Positions 48,439 to 56,890 of a DNA stretch of 64,000 bases are shown here, piece by piece (position 1 is the first letter of the stretch; the number at the start of each line of letters is the position of its first letter). The translations under genes and the position numbers were made by a program. The notes under the pieces are model-generated. The model saw nothing but the letters and a program-made list of their open reading frames with translations, had not been told where the DNA came from and searched no databases. Source of the stretch: Diaphorobacter sp. HDW4A (GTDB lineage Bacteria > Pseudomonadota > Gammaproteobacteria > Burkholderiales > Burkholderiaceae_C); NCBI RefSeq assembly GCF_011305995.1, contig NZ_CP049910.1, positions 6,152,501 to 6,216,500 of the forward strand. The letters are read 5' to 3'.

Positions 48439-49779
48439 TCAGGCTGCGATGGTCTCGCTGGTCATCACCTCGCCGCGCAGCGTGTAAGTCTTGGCTTCGG
48501 TGATGCGCACGTCGATCAGCTGACCGATCAGGCGTTCGTTGCCGGGGAAATTCACCACGCGGTTGCATTCGGTGCGGCCCATGAGCTCGCTGCCGTCGCG
48601 CTTGGAAATGCCTTCCACGAGCAGGCGCTGCACGGTGCCCACGCGCTCTTCGCTGATGTCCTTGATATTCTGGTTGATCACCGCTTGCAGCTCCTGCAGG
48701 CGGCGCAGCTTCACCTCGTGCGGCGTGTCGTCGTGCAGATTGGCGGCGGGCGTGCCGGGGCGGGGGCTGAAGATGAAGCTGAACGAGTTGTCGAAGCGCA
48801 CGTCGTGGATCAGCTTCATCATCTTCTGGAAGTCTTCTTCCGTCTCGCCGGGGAATCCGACGATGAAGTCACTGCTCATCGCGAGGTCTGGGCGGATCGC
48901 GCGCAGCTTGCGCACGGTGCTCTTGTATTCCATGGCCGTGTAGCCGCGCTTCATCGCCATGAGAATCTTGTCGCTGCCGTGCTGCACCGGTAAGTGCAGG
49001 TGGTTCACCAGCTTGGGCAGCTTGGCGTAGGCTTCGATCAGGCGCGGGGTGAACTCGTTCGGGTGGCTGGTCGTGTAGCGGATGCGCTCGATGCCGGGAA
49101 TGTCGGACACGTATTCGAGCAGCAGCGCGAAGTCGGCGATCTCGCTGGTGTCGCCCATCTTGCCGAGGTACGCGTTGACGTTCTGGCCAAGCAGGTTGAT
49201 TTCCTTCACGCCCTGATCAGCCAGACCCGCCACTTCCACCAGCACGTCTTCAAAAGGACGGCTGACTTCCTCGCCGCGCGTGTAGGGCACGACACAGTAG
49301 CTGCAGTACTTGGAGCAGCCTTCCATGATCGACACGAACGCGGTTGCACCCTCGACGCGCGCGGGCGGCAGGTGGTCGAACTTCTCGATTTCGGGGAACG
49401 AGATGTCCACTTGCGGCTTGGACTTTGCGGCACGTGCATTCAGCAGCTCGGGCAGGCGGTGCAGCGTCTGCGGGCCAAACACCACGTCCACATAGGGCGC
49501 ACGCTTGATGATCTCTTCGCCTTCCTGACTCGCGACGCAACCCCCCACGCCGATCAGCACACCCTTTTCCTTGAGGTGCTTGACGCGGCCGAGATCGCTG
49601 AACACCTTCTCCTGCGCCTTCTCGCGCACCGAGCAGGTGTTGAACAGGATCAGGTCGGCTTCGTCCATGTTGGTAGTGGGCTCGTAGCCTTGGGCTGCGC
49701 TGAGCACGTCGGCCATCTTGTCCGAGTCGTACTCGTTCATTTGGCAGCCGAAGGTCTTGATGAAAACTTTTTTGGACAT
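48439..49779 (-). CDS. miaB: tRNA methylthiotransferase MiaB
   Basis: This encodes 446 residues. The N-terminal MTTase Cys begin at Cys12 (FGCQMNEY), and the radical-SAM site is [15 protein letters not shown]. It adds the methylthio group to i6A37 of tRNAs. Substrate tRNAs read UNN codons. The start [11 protein letters not shown] is family-typical. It converges with ffh across the inverted repeats. Confidence 0.97.
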   Translation of the reverse strand: MSKKVFIKTFGCQMNEYDSDKMADVLSAAQGYEPTTNMDEADLILFNTCSVREKAQEKVFSDLGRVKHLKEKGVLIGVGGCVASQEGEEIIKRAPYVDVVFGPQTLHRLPELLNARAAKSKPQVDISFPEIEKFDHLPPARVEGATAFVSIMEGCSKYCSYCVVPYTRGEEVSRPFEDVLVEVAGLADQGVKEINLLGQNVNAYLGKMGDTSEIADFALLLEYVSDIPGIERIRYTTSHPNEFTPRLIEAYAKLPKLVNHLHLPVQHGSDKILMAMKRGYTAMEYKSTVRKLRAIRPDLAMSSDFIVGFPGETEEDFQKMMKLIHDVRFDNSFSFIFSPRPGTPAANLHDDTPHEVKLRRLQELQAVINQNIKDISEERVGTVQRLLVEGISKRDGSELMGRTECNRVVNFPGNERLIGQLIDVRITEAKTYTLRGEVMTSETIAA

Positions 49780-50001
49780 GGAGGTCTCTCGTATTCTGTG
49801 TGGAGCGGGGCGGATGCCTCGGCTGTCGTGCCGTCGCCTGCGGATATTGCAGCGTTATTCAGCGTTATCGCTGCAATGGGAGCGGCAGGCAGGACGGCCA
49901 GCGCGATGAATCAAACGGTGATCTATTCAAATAGGTGCAGAGCCGAAGCGCCATGAGCGGCGACCTCGGTCAGGCAGGTGTAGAGGCGAGGCTGGACTTG
50001 C

Positions 50002-50403
50002 TTACTTGAACCAGCCGCGCTTGGGTTCCTTGGCCAGCTCGGTGCTGGTGAGGATCCAGGCGGTCTGCAGCATGCCGGTGCTGGGCTCGACGAGATAGCG
50101 CACGTCGAGCTTCTGGCCGATCACCGAGTGCGCGAACACCAACTGGTTCTGCTGGTTGAAGATGCGCAGGCCGGGGGCCAGTCGGTAAATGTCACTGTCC
50201 ACCTTGGCCTCGACGGTGCTGGCGACGACGAGATCGCCCCGCTTTGAAGCCGGTGGAAAGTTGCGGGCGACGGCATTTTCCATCACCTGTGCGACGGCAA
50301 CGGGCACGGCGCCCATGGCGAGCACTGCGCACAGCGTGGCAGCGGCGATCTGGCGGGCGCTGTTCGAAGAGATGACGGAGTGGGGCTTGTTACAGCGGTT
50401 CAT
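50002..50403 (-). CDS. Exported protein of unknown function
   Basis: This encodes 133 residues. A signal peptide (ARQIAAATLCAVLAMGAVPVAVA, then Q) precedes a small beta-rich domain with VDSDIYRLAPGLRIFN. The start at 50403 is the first ATG giving a proper signal peptide; a longer upstream frame is Cys-rich and unlikely. I do not recognise the family. It lies 222 bases upstream of miaB in the same orientation, without visible coupling. Confidence 0.7.
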   Translation of the reverse strand: MNRCNKPHSVISSNSARQIAAATLCAVLAMGAVPVAVAQVMENAVARNFPPASKRGDLVVASTVEAKVDSDIYRLAPGLRIFNQQNQLVFAHSVIGQKLDVRYLVEPSTGMLQTAWILTSTELAKEPKRGWFK

Positions 50404-50623
50404 GGTGTACATCCAGAGGCTGAAGAGTGGGGTGATTTTAGCCGTGCAGGGTTTTGCACCGGGATAGGGCGTGGCTTGCCAGTGCAAATCCGTCCAGTTT
50501 GTCGCCAAATAGCCGCAGCTGAAACCGGTTGCCTCCCCGAAGACACAGTTATTGCCAATATTGACGAAGTTGGTTTGCACGAAACAATGGCGTTTTGAGT
50601 GTTACCCAATGTACATTTCTGGC

Positions 50624-51406
50624 ATGTCCGATTTCGCGTTCTCCGCCTTGCCTGCCTCCTCATGCCAGTTGGTGCGCTTTTCCTTGAATCGGATCGGACG
50701 GGACATTGCAGTGGGCGACATTCACGGCTGCTTTACAGAACTGCAGAACGCGCTGCGTGCCATTGACTTCAATCCGATCCGTGATCGACTGTTTTCGGTG
50801 GGTGATCTGGTGGACCGCGGCCCTGAGTCGCATCGGGTGCTCGAGTGGCTGGACAAGCCGTGGTTCCACGCGATCTGTGGCAACCACGAGCAGCTGGTCT
50901 GCCGCACCGCCAGTGGCGACCCTATGCCCGATGTCGACCATATGCGCCACGGCGGCGACTGGATGCTTTCGATGAGTGAGGCGGAACTCAACGCCATCGC
51001 CGACCGGCTTGGCGCGCTGCCGCTCGCGATGGAGGTCGAAACCCGCGACGGCCCAGTAGGGCTGGTGCACGCGGGCTATCCATTCGAGGATTGGGACGAC
51101 ATCCGTAGCTTTCACCTACCCGATTCCGCCATCGATGCCTGCCTCTGGTCACGTGATCGCTATGCGCGTCGATGCGAACAGCCAGTGGCCAATGTGCGAG
51201 CGCTGATCCATGGGCACACCACGCTCGACGAGGTCCAGACACTGGGCAATGTGATCTTCATCGACACCGGCGGTTGGCGCGGCGGGCGCGGGCACTTCAC
51301 CTTGCTGGACCTGCATACGCTCCAGCCGATTGCGCCTGCCGTGTCGTCGAAGTTGCCTTCCCCTGTCAGACTCAAGCGAGCGAAGACCGAGGCCGAACGC
51401 GTGTGA
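50624..51406 (+). CDS. PPP-family metallophosphatase
   Basis: This encodes 260 residues. The metallophosphatase signatures GDIHG, GDLVDRG and GNHE are present in order, as in bacterial PrpA/PrpB or ApaH-like enzymes. ApaH hydrolyses diadenosine tetraphosphate and PrpA/B dephosphorylate proteins; which applies cannot be decided. MSDFAFSALP (50624) is chosen over an in-frame ATG at 50609. It diverges from the exported protein gene. Confidence 0.85.
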   Translation: MSDFAFSALPASSCQLVRFSLNRIGRDIAVGDIHGCFTELQNALRAIDFNPIRDRLFSVGDLVDRGPESHRVLEWLDKPWFHAICGNHEQLVCRTASGDPMPDVDHMRHGGDWMLSMSEAELNAIADRLGALPLAMEVETRDGPVGLVHAGYPFEDWDDIRSFHLPDSAIDACLWSRDRYARRCEQPVANVRALIHGHTTLDEVQTLGNVIFIDTGGWRGGRGHFTLLDLHTLQPIAPAVSSKLPSPVRLKRAKTEAERV

Positions 51407-51464
51407 TCGGTCGGTGATGGGTTGGAGCGCAATGGTTGCTCGGCCGTATCGATCACATCAACAA

Positions 51465-51492
51465 GCACGCACAAATCCAGTTCTGTGCGTGC
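51465..51492. other. Perfect 9-bp hairpin between phosphatase and oxidase genes
   Basis: GCACGCACA (51465-51473) pairs with TGTGCGTGC (51484-51492) with a 10-base loop and no T-tract. It may be a weak terminator or an operator near the GMC oxidase start; unclear. Confidence 0.45.
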
Positions 51493-51607
51493 AAATGTAA
51501 ATAATCACTTCTATTCTCTGTGTGTGCAGGGGTGAGCCGCGCGTTCAGTGCGGCATTGGCCAGGCGCATCCGATACCCAACATCCAACAGAGAGGGAGAG
51601 CATTGTC

Positions 51608-53218
51608 ATGTTCACACGCAGAGAACTTCTGGCGTCCGCAGGGGTGGCTGGACTTGCCGGGCTTGCAGCCAGACCGGTGCAGGCACTGTCGTTGAAGCAG
51701 CTGTATTACCAATCCGTGGTGCCTGAGATATTCCGCGACATTCCGCGCCCGCCGACCTATACGCCCAATCTCGTGATCGGCTCCGGTTTTGGTGGTGCGG
51801 TGTCAGCGCTGCGGCTGGCGCAGGCCGGCCAGCAGGTTGCGGTGCTCGAGCGCGGCTCCAAATGGCCGATGGATTCGCATCGCAGCATCTTCTCGAACGA
51901 CACGCTGCCCGACGGGCGTGCATTCTGGCACCGCACCAGCGCCAAGATGATTGCTGGCATCACCACCTATTTTGATGATTTCGGTGGCGTACTTGACACC
52001 ACGGTCTACGACAACATGATCGTTTGGCGCGGCGCCGCCGTGGGTGGCGGCTCAGTCGTCTTCACGGGGGTGATGATTCAGCCCGAGCGGCGTTATTTTG
52101 ATGCGATCTTCAACGGCCTTGTGAACTACGACGAGATGAACAACATCTTCTACCCGCGCGTGCGGCAGATGTTGCGGCTCAGTCCCATGCCCGCAAAGAT
52201 CTACAACAGCATGCCCCACGGTCACTCGCGCCTATGGGACCAGCAGGTGGCCAAGGCAGGCTACAAGAGCTATCCGGTCGAGTCGATCTGGAACTGGAAC
52301 GTGGTGCAGGCCGAACTCTCGGGTACCAGCAAGCCTTCGGCTACCATCGGCCTCAGCAACCACGGCAACAGCAACGGCGCGAAGTACGACCTCAACCAGA
52401 ACTACCTGCTGCAGGCCGAGGCCACGGGGCGTGCCAAGATCTACCCGGGACACGAGGTGCAGGGCATAGGTTGGGATGGCAGCCGCTATACGGTCGACGT
52501 GATCAAGCGCAGCCCCGATGGCCAGCAGCTTGACCGCTATGTGCTTAGCTGCGACCGGCTGTTTCTCGCGGCGGGCTCCATCGGAACCTCCGAGCTGCTG
52601 GTGCGGGCTCAGGCCCAGGGCACGTTGCACAACCTGAACGCGGAGACCGGGCACGGCTGGGGCTCGAATGGCGACACCATCGTCGTGCGCAGCTTCGGCA
52701 TTCCCAAGGGCTTCGTGCAGTCTGCGCCCTGTGCCTCGCGCATTCACGATCCGTCGGGGCTGCCCGTCTCGCTGCAGAACTGGTATGTGCCCGGTGTTCC
52801 TGTGGATGTCGGCATCATCGGCTCCCTCGGCATGGGGTTCGACCAGACCCATCGCGGCCGTTTTCTCTACGATGCGTCGGTGAACAAAGTGAGGCTCGAA
52901 TGGGCGGTAGGCGGCAACGACGATGTGATCGCGGCGACCGGGCTGGTCAACAACCGCATCTGCGCGGCCGCGCAGGTCGTGCCCGGCGCCTGGCCGTTCG
53001 TGGAAGGCGTCAATGGCCGCAGCTGGACGGCTCATCCGCTGGGCGGGGCGGTGCTAGGCAAGGTTACCGATGCCTATGGGCGGGTGAAGGGGCATGCGGG
53101 CTTGTACGTGATGGATGGTGCGATGATTCCGGGCAGCACCGGAACGGTGAACCCGTCGCTTACCATCACCGCGCTCGCCGAGCGGAACATCCAGAACATC
53201 GTTCAGAAGGGCGGTTGA
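51608..53218 (+). CDS. Cholesterol-oxidase-like GMC flavoprotein
   Basis: This encodes 536 residues. A Tat-type leader (TRRELLASAGVAGLAGLAA) is followed by an FAD site GSGFGGAVSALRLAQAGQQVAVLERG-type, written here as GSGFGG then VLERG. Active-site candidates are His in TAHPLGG and Asn in GTVNPSLTI, as in type I cholesterol oxidases. The enzyme would oxidise and isomerise 3-hydroxysteroids in the periplasm or outside the cell; substrate is inferred. Nothing else nearby is steroid-specific, though the cluster at 1-4.9 kb has steroid-compatible families. Start 51608 gives an intact Tat signal. Confidence 0.85.
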   Translation: MFTRRELLASAGVAGLAGLAARPVQALSLKQLYYQSVVPEIFRDIPRPPTYTPNLVIGSGFGGAVSALRLAQAGQQVAVLERGSKWPMDSHRSIFSNDTLPDGRAFWHRTSAKMIAGITTYFDDFGGVLDTTVYDNMIVWRGAAVGGGSVVFTGVMIQPERRYFDAIFNGLVNYDEMNNIFYPRVRQMLRLSPMPAKIYNSMPHGHSRLWDQQVAKAGYKSYPVESIWNWNVVQAELSGTSKPSATIGLSNHGNSNGAKYDLNQNYLLQAEATGRAKIYPGHEVQGIGWDGSRYTVDVIKRSPDGQQLDRYVLSCDRLFLAAGSIGTSELLVRAQAQGTLHNLNAETGHGWGSNGDTIVVRSFGIPKGFVQSAPCASRIHDPSGLPVSLQNWYVPGVPVDVGIIGSLGMGFDQTHRGRFLYDASVNKVRLEWAVGGNDDVIAATGLVNNRICAAAQVVPGAWPFVEGVNGRSWTAHPLGGAVLGKVTDAYGRVKGHAGLYVMDGAMIPGSTGTVNPSLTITALAERNIQNIVQKGG

Positions 53219-53236
53219 ACGGCTATAGTCGCCAAA

Positions 53237-53271
53237 GAAAAAAGCCGTTGGGCTTGCGCACAACGGCTTTT
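53237..53271. terminator. Bidirectional terminator between oxidase and tRNA genes
   Basis: AAAAGCCGTTG (53240-53250) pairs with CAACGGCTTTT (53261-53271) with a 10-base loop. A-rich and T-rich flanks allow function in both directions, ending the oxidase transcript and the minus-strand tRNA transcript. Confidence 0.88.
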
Positions 53272-53274
53272 GAC

Positions 53275-53351
53275 TGGTGGTCGTAGAGGGACTTGAACCT
53301 TCGACATCAGCATTATGAATGCTGCGCTCTAACCAACTGAGCTATACGACC
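53275..53351 (-). tRNA. tRNA-Met (CAT), copy 1
   Basis: The minus strand reads GGTCGTATAGCTCAGTTGG at the 5' end, anticodon loop TTCATAA, T-loop GGTTCAAGTCC, and a TACGACC acceptor plus ACCA. It is an elongator-type tRNA-Met with encoded CCA. An identical copy lies 50 bases away. Initiator features (no 1-72 pair) are absent. Confidence 0.96.
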
Positions 53352-53401
53352 TTGACCCACGAAGCCCGCAGTACCGTGAGGCACTGCGGGCTTGGCTTGA
53401 C

Positions 53402-53478
53402 TGGTGGTCGTAGAGGGACTTGAACCTTCGACATCAGCATTATGAATGCTGCGCTCTAACCAACTGAGCTATACGACC
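53402..53478 (-). tRNA. tRNA-Met (CAT), copy 2
   Basis: It is identical in sequence to the copy at 53275-53351. With its position upstream in the minus orientation it is probably transcribed first. The 50-base spacer is not conserved as a tRNA. Confidence 0.96.
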
Positions 53479-53703
53479 AGAGACCAAGATTATAGCCTAT
53501 GAATTGGGTGTCGTTGGAATTCATCGCTCACTTGTTTGACTGACGATTCAGTATGCGGTTTCTTTGCGTAGTCATGAAGTAATTATTTACAATATTAACC
53601 AGTCGAGATGAATGATGAATTGAGCATGTTGTTTGCAATATCATTATTTTTTGGCGAATTTAACTGAAATTAATTGAATTTGTGAGCATTAAGGAGTTGG
53701 GGA
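53479..53703. other. AT-rich intergenic block beside the tRNA genes
   Basis: This 225-base stretch is clearly richer in A+T than its surroundings (for example TAATTATTTACAATATTAA). It holds no gene that I can support and probably carries promoters for the tRNA genes and the substrate-binding protein. Such blocks may mark old insertions. Confidence 0.5.
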
Positions 53704-54885
53704 ATGAATCAGAAGACGGGGAGGGGGGTATCCGAGCAGGTGTCGGATTTGGGGGGCGCGCACATGAAGCGCCGAGCCATGCTGGCGGCGACCGGTGTGG
53801 CGCTCTGCGGCGTGCCATGGATCGTGGCGCGCAGTCAGTCGGCACCGCTGCGCATCGGCGCGACGTTCGACAACAGTGGCAATGAAAAAGGCATTGGCCA
53901 GAGCCTGCACCAGGGTGCGCTGGCGTATTTCAATGCGATCAACAAGGCGGGAGGCGTTCATGGCCGTCAGATCGAGGTGGTGCTGGCTGACGACCAGTTC
54001 AACGCCGACAAGGCGCGCGACAACGCGCTGAAGTTCGCGAGCGACGCCAGCATTCTGGCACTGGTGCATCCACAGGGCACACGCCAGACGGCCGAGATCA
54101 TGAAGGCCGTCAGGAACCTGCCGATCATCGGCCCCAACACCGGTACCACCGCGCTGCACAAGAGCGGCGCGAACAACGTGTTCTGGGTGCGCACCAACTA
54201 CGACCTGGAGGTCGAGCGCCTCGTGCGTCTGGCGGACTCGCTCGGGCTCAAGCGCTTTGCGCTCGCGTATCCGAATGATCCGTTCGGCCAGGCGGTGCTG
54301 GCGTCCTTCCGCGCCTCGCTCGCGAGCCGTGGCATTGAAGCCGTGGGTGTGGCGAGCACACCGAATACGGCCAGCCTCGAGGTCGAACCCGCTGCCAAGC
54401 AATTGGCAGCGATGCAGGCGCAGGTGCTGATCATGAGCCTGGCCGGCACCATGCCTGCTTTGCACCGCGCGTACCGCGCGGCGGGCGGATCGGCGATCAG
54501 CCTCGGGCTGTCGGTGGGGGGGAGCGCGGCCAACATCGCGCAGGTGGCCAAGAGCGCCGACAAGCCTATCTTCTCGGTGATCGTGCCCTCGCCGAGCGCG
54601 CAGAAGTTCGAGCTGGTGCGGGCCTATCAGCGCGATATGCTCGCGTCGGGCTTTGACGCGAAGTCGTTGGTCAGCATGGAAGGCTATGTGGATGCCCGCG
54701 TGCTGGTTGAAGGCTTGCGCCGGGCCGGGGGGAAAGCGGATCGGGAGAGCCTGATCGCCGGACTCGAGGGGATGACCGATTTCGATCTGGGGGGGATGAG
54801 GATGCGATACGGGAAGGGAAATCGGGAAGGGAATACTTATACCGACATTGTGTCGGTGGACGAGGATGGGCGTTTGAAGAGTTGA
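53704..54885 (+). CDS. ABC transporter substrate-binding protein (Peripla_BP_6 type)
   Basis: This encodes 393 residues. It is a type I periplasmic-binding protein of the branched-chain amino acid/aliphatic substrate class (RIGATFDNSGNEKGIGQSL, then PIIGPNTGTTALH). An RR-type leader (MKRRAMLAATGVALCG) after 20 extra residues suggests Tat or Sec export. AAGGAG is correctly spaced before ATG 53704; ATG 53764 is the alternative. No permease or ATPase gene adjoins it, so it is an orphan. A truncated paralog follows. Confidence 0.88.
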   Translation: MNQKTGRGVSEQVSDLGGAHMKRRAMLAATGVALCGVPWIVARSQSAPLRIGATFDNSGNEKGIGQSLHQGALAYFNAINKAGGVHGRQIEVVLADDQFNADKARDNALKFASDASILALVHPQGTRQTAEIMKAVRNLPIIGPNTGTTALHKSGANNVFWVRTNYDLEVERLVRLADSLGLKRFALAYPNDPFGQAVLASFRASLASRGIEAVGVASTPNTASLEVEPAAKQLAAMQAQVLIMSLAGTMPALHRAYRAAGGSAISLGLSVGGSAANIAQVAKSADKPIFSVIVPSPSAQKFELVRAYQRDMLASGFDAKSLVSMEGYVDARVLVEGLRRAGGKADRESLIAGLEGMTDFDLGGMRMRYGKGNREGNTYTDIVSVDEDGRLKS

Positions 54886-54990
54886 GGTCAGGCGGGCATC
54901 TAGCCATTGCGTAGATGCCCACGCTTGGTTGCGTGGACATCTGTGCTTTTGCTTTTGCTTTTGCTTTGGCGCTTGCAGTGACGTTGCTTT

Positions 54991-55063
54991 CCGAGACCGG
55001 GACTGCCCCCGGCGGGCAGTGCTTTTTGCTTGCGCGTAAAAAGTCACCAAAATGCGCTTTGAA
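54991..55063 (-). repeat. Dispersed structured repeat, copy 5 (partial)
   Basis: Only the CCGAGACCGGGACTGCCCCC / hairpin GCTTTTTGCTTGCGCGTAAAAAG half is present, ending CCAAAATGCGCTTTGAA. The rest is replaced at once by truncated transporter-gene sequence. A CTTTTG-rich run (about 54950-54968) precedes it. Confidence 0.72.
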
Positions 55064-55067
55064 GTCA

Positions 55068-55904
55068 TGCATCATTGCGCTGATGCATCCGCAGGGCACG
55101 CGGCAGACTGCGGAGATCATGAAGAATGTCAAAGGTTTGCCCGTCATCGGCCCAAACACGGGTGCAACCTCGTTACACAAGAGCGGTGCGAACAATGTGT
55201 TCTGGGTGCGAACCAACTACGACTTCGAGGTCGAGCGCCTCGTGCGGTTTGCTGACACGCTGGGTCTCAAACGCATTGCGCTGGCATATCCGGACGATCC
55301 TTTCGGGCAAGCGGTGCTCGTGTCCTTCCGCGGAGCCTTGGCCAACCATGGCCTGATGCCCGTGGGCATTGCCAGTACGCCGAACACTGCCAGTCTGGAG
55401 GTTGAACCAGCGGCCCGACAGTTGGCTGGTATGCAGGCGCAGGTGTTGATCATGAGTCTGGCGGGCACCATGCCTGCGCTGCACAAGGCCTATCGTGCTG
55501 CAGGTGGAGCTGCGGTATGTCTGGGGCTGTCGGTCAGCGGCAGCGCATCGAATATTCTGCAGTTGGCGCAAAGCCAGAGCAAGCCGATCTTCTCGGTGAT
55601 CGTGCCAGCGCCCAACGCGCAGCGATTTGCACTGGTGCGGCGCTATCAGCGCGACATGTTGGCCTCCGGTTTTGACAGCATGTCCTTGCTCAGTCTTGAG
55701 GGTTATGTGGACGCAGCCGTACTGGTCGAAGGTCTACGCAATGCTGGCCCGAAGGTTGATCGAGAGAGTCTGATCGCAGGCCTGGAAAGCCTTTCGGATT
55801 TTGATCTGGGTGGCGTGCGAATGCGCTTCGGCAAGGGCCGACGTGAGGGCAACACCTACACCGATATTGTCACGGTGGATGCGAACGGGAAACTCAAAAG
55901 TTAA
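55068..55904 (+). pseudogene. 5'-truncated paralog of the substrate-binding protein
   Basis: From IIALMHPQGTRQ onward it is homologous to the intact gene upstream, starting at its residue 117, and runs to the same C-terminal end (GNTYTDIV). About 116 N-terminal residues, including any export signal and the first ligand lobe, are missing. An open frame extends upstream through the repeat from 54915, giving a chimeric N-terminus without an export signal. The remaining part is intact, so inactivation by truncation, not by stops, is the likely event. Confidence 0.82.
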
Positions 55905-55938
55905 CGGTCCGAGATCGGGACAGCCCGGTGTCATGCCA

Positions 55939-55974
55939 TAAAAAAGCGCCAACGCGACAACACGCGTGGCGCTT
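55939..55974 (-). terminator. Terminator of the enoyl-CoA hydratase gene
   Basis: On the minus strand AAGCGCCA/CGCG pairs with CGCG/TGGCGCTT and is followed by TTTTTT-type sequence at 55945-55939. It stops the minus-strand transcript and may serve the convergent truncated gene too. Confidence 0.87.
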
Positions 55975-55991
55975 GGAGGCAAGGGCGTGAA

Positions 55992-56771
55992 TCAGAGGTG
56001 CTTGAACACAGCCTGACGCTTGTTCACGAAGGCATCCATGCCTTCCTTCTGATCTTCAGTCGCGAACAGTGCATGGAACAGACGGCGCTCGAACATCAGG
56101 CCGTCCGAGAGCGTGCCTTCGAATGCGCGGTTCACGGTTTCCTTGGCGGCCATCACGGCGATCTGCGAGAAGCCGCTGATGAGGATGGCGGCGCCGAGGG
56201 CTTCTTCCATCAGCTTGTCGAGTGCGACCACGCGGCTCACGAGGCCAGAGCGTTCAGCTTCGGTGGCGTCCATCATGCGGCCGGTGAGGGCCATGTCCAT
56301 GGCCTTGGCCTTGCCCACTGCGCGTGGCAGGCGCTGTGTGCCGCCTGCGCCGGGGATCACGCCAAGCTTGATTTCAGGTTGGCCGAACTTGGCGTTGTCG
56401 GCGGCGATGATGAAATCGCACATCATCGCCAGCTCGCAGCCGCCGCCCAGAGCGTAACCGGCCACTGCGGCGATCACGGGCTTGCGGATGTTGCGGATCT
56501 GTTCCCAGTTGCGGGTGATGTAGTCGCCCTTGTAGGCATCGGCGAAGCTGTACTTGGCCATGGCGCCGATGTCGGCACCGGCGGCAAACGCCTTTTCGCT
56601 GCCGGTCAGGATGATGCAGCCGATCTTTTCGTCCGCTTCGAAGGCGCGCAGCGCGTCGCCCAGTTCGTTCATGAGCTGGTCGTTGAGCGCGTTCAAGGCC
56701 TTGGGGCGGTTCAGCGTGATGACGCCGACCTTTTCTGCTTCGACGCGAACTTCAATCGTTTCGTAGGCCAC
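55992..56771 (-). CDS. Enoyl-CoA hydratase (crotonase family)
   Basis: This encodes 259 residues. The crotonase fold shows [11 protein letters not shown] and [18 protein letters not shown], with both catalytic Glu retained, so hydratase activity is plausible in fatty acid or phenylacetate-type degradation. GTG 56771 is chosen because GGAG lies seven bases upstream; a TTG 12 bases earlier is less likely. No other beta-oxidation gene adjoins it. Confidence 0.9.
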   Translation of the reverse strand: MAYETIEVRVEAEKVGVITLNRPKALNALNDQLMNELGDALRAFEADEKIGCIILTGSEKAFAAGADIGAMAKYSFADAYKGDYITRNWEQIRNIRKPVIAAVAGYALGGGCELAMMCDFIIAADNAKFGQPEIKLGVIPGAGGTQRLPRAVGKAKAMDMALTGRMMDATEAERSGLVSRVVALDKLMEEALGAAILISGFSQIAVMAAKETVNRAFEGTLSDGLMFERRLFHALFATEDQKEGMDAFVNKRQAVFKHL

Positions 56772-56890
56772 GGTAATCTCCAAATATCTGTTTGTGATGC
56801 GAAGGGGGAAACCAACGTTGCACTATACCCAAGCGATGGCTGGGCGGTTTTTGATGCCCGGCCAGAACGGCGGAAAGTGTGAACTTTCTG

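Noticed and set aside
50624..51406. Definite assignment of the phosphatase as ApaH
   Set aside because: Only general metallophosphatase motifs are visible; PrpA/B-like protein phosphatase is equally possible.
54915..55067. N-terminal extension of the second substrate-binding protein as a true start
   Set aside because: The extension is repeat sequence and lacks a signal peptide and similarity to the intact paralog; treated as chimeric.
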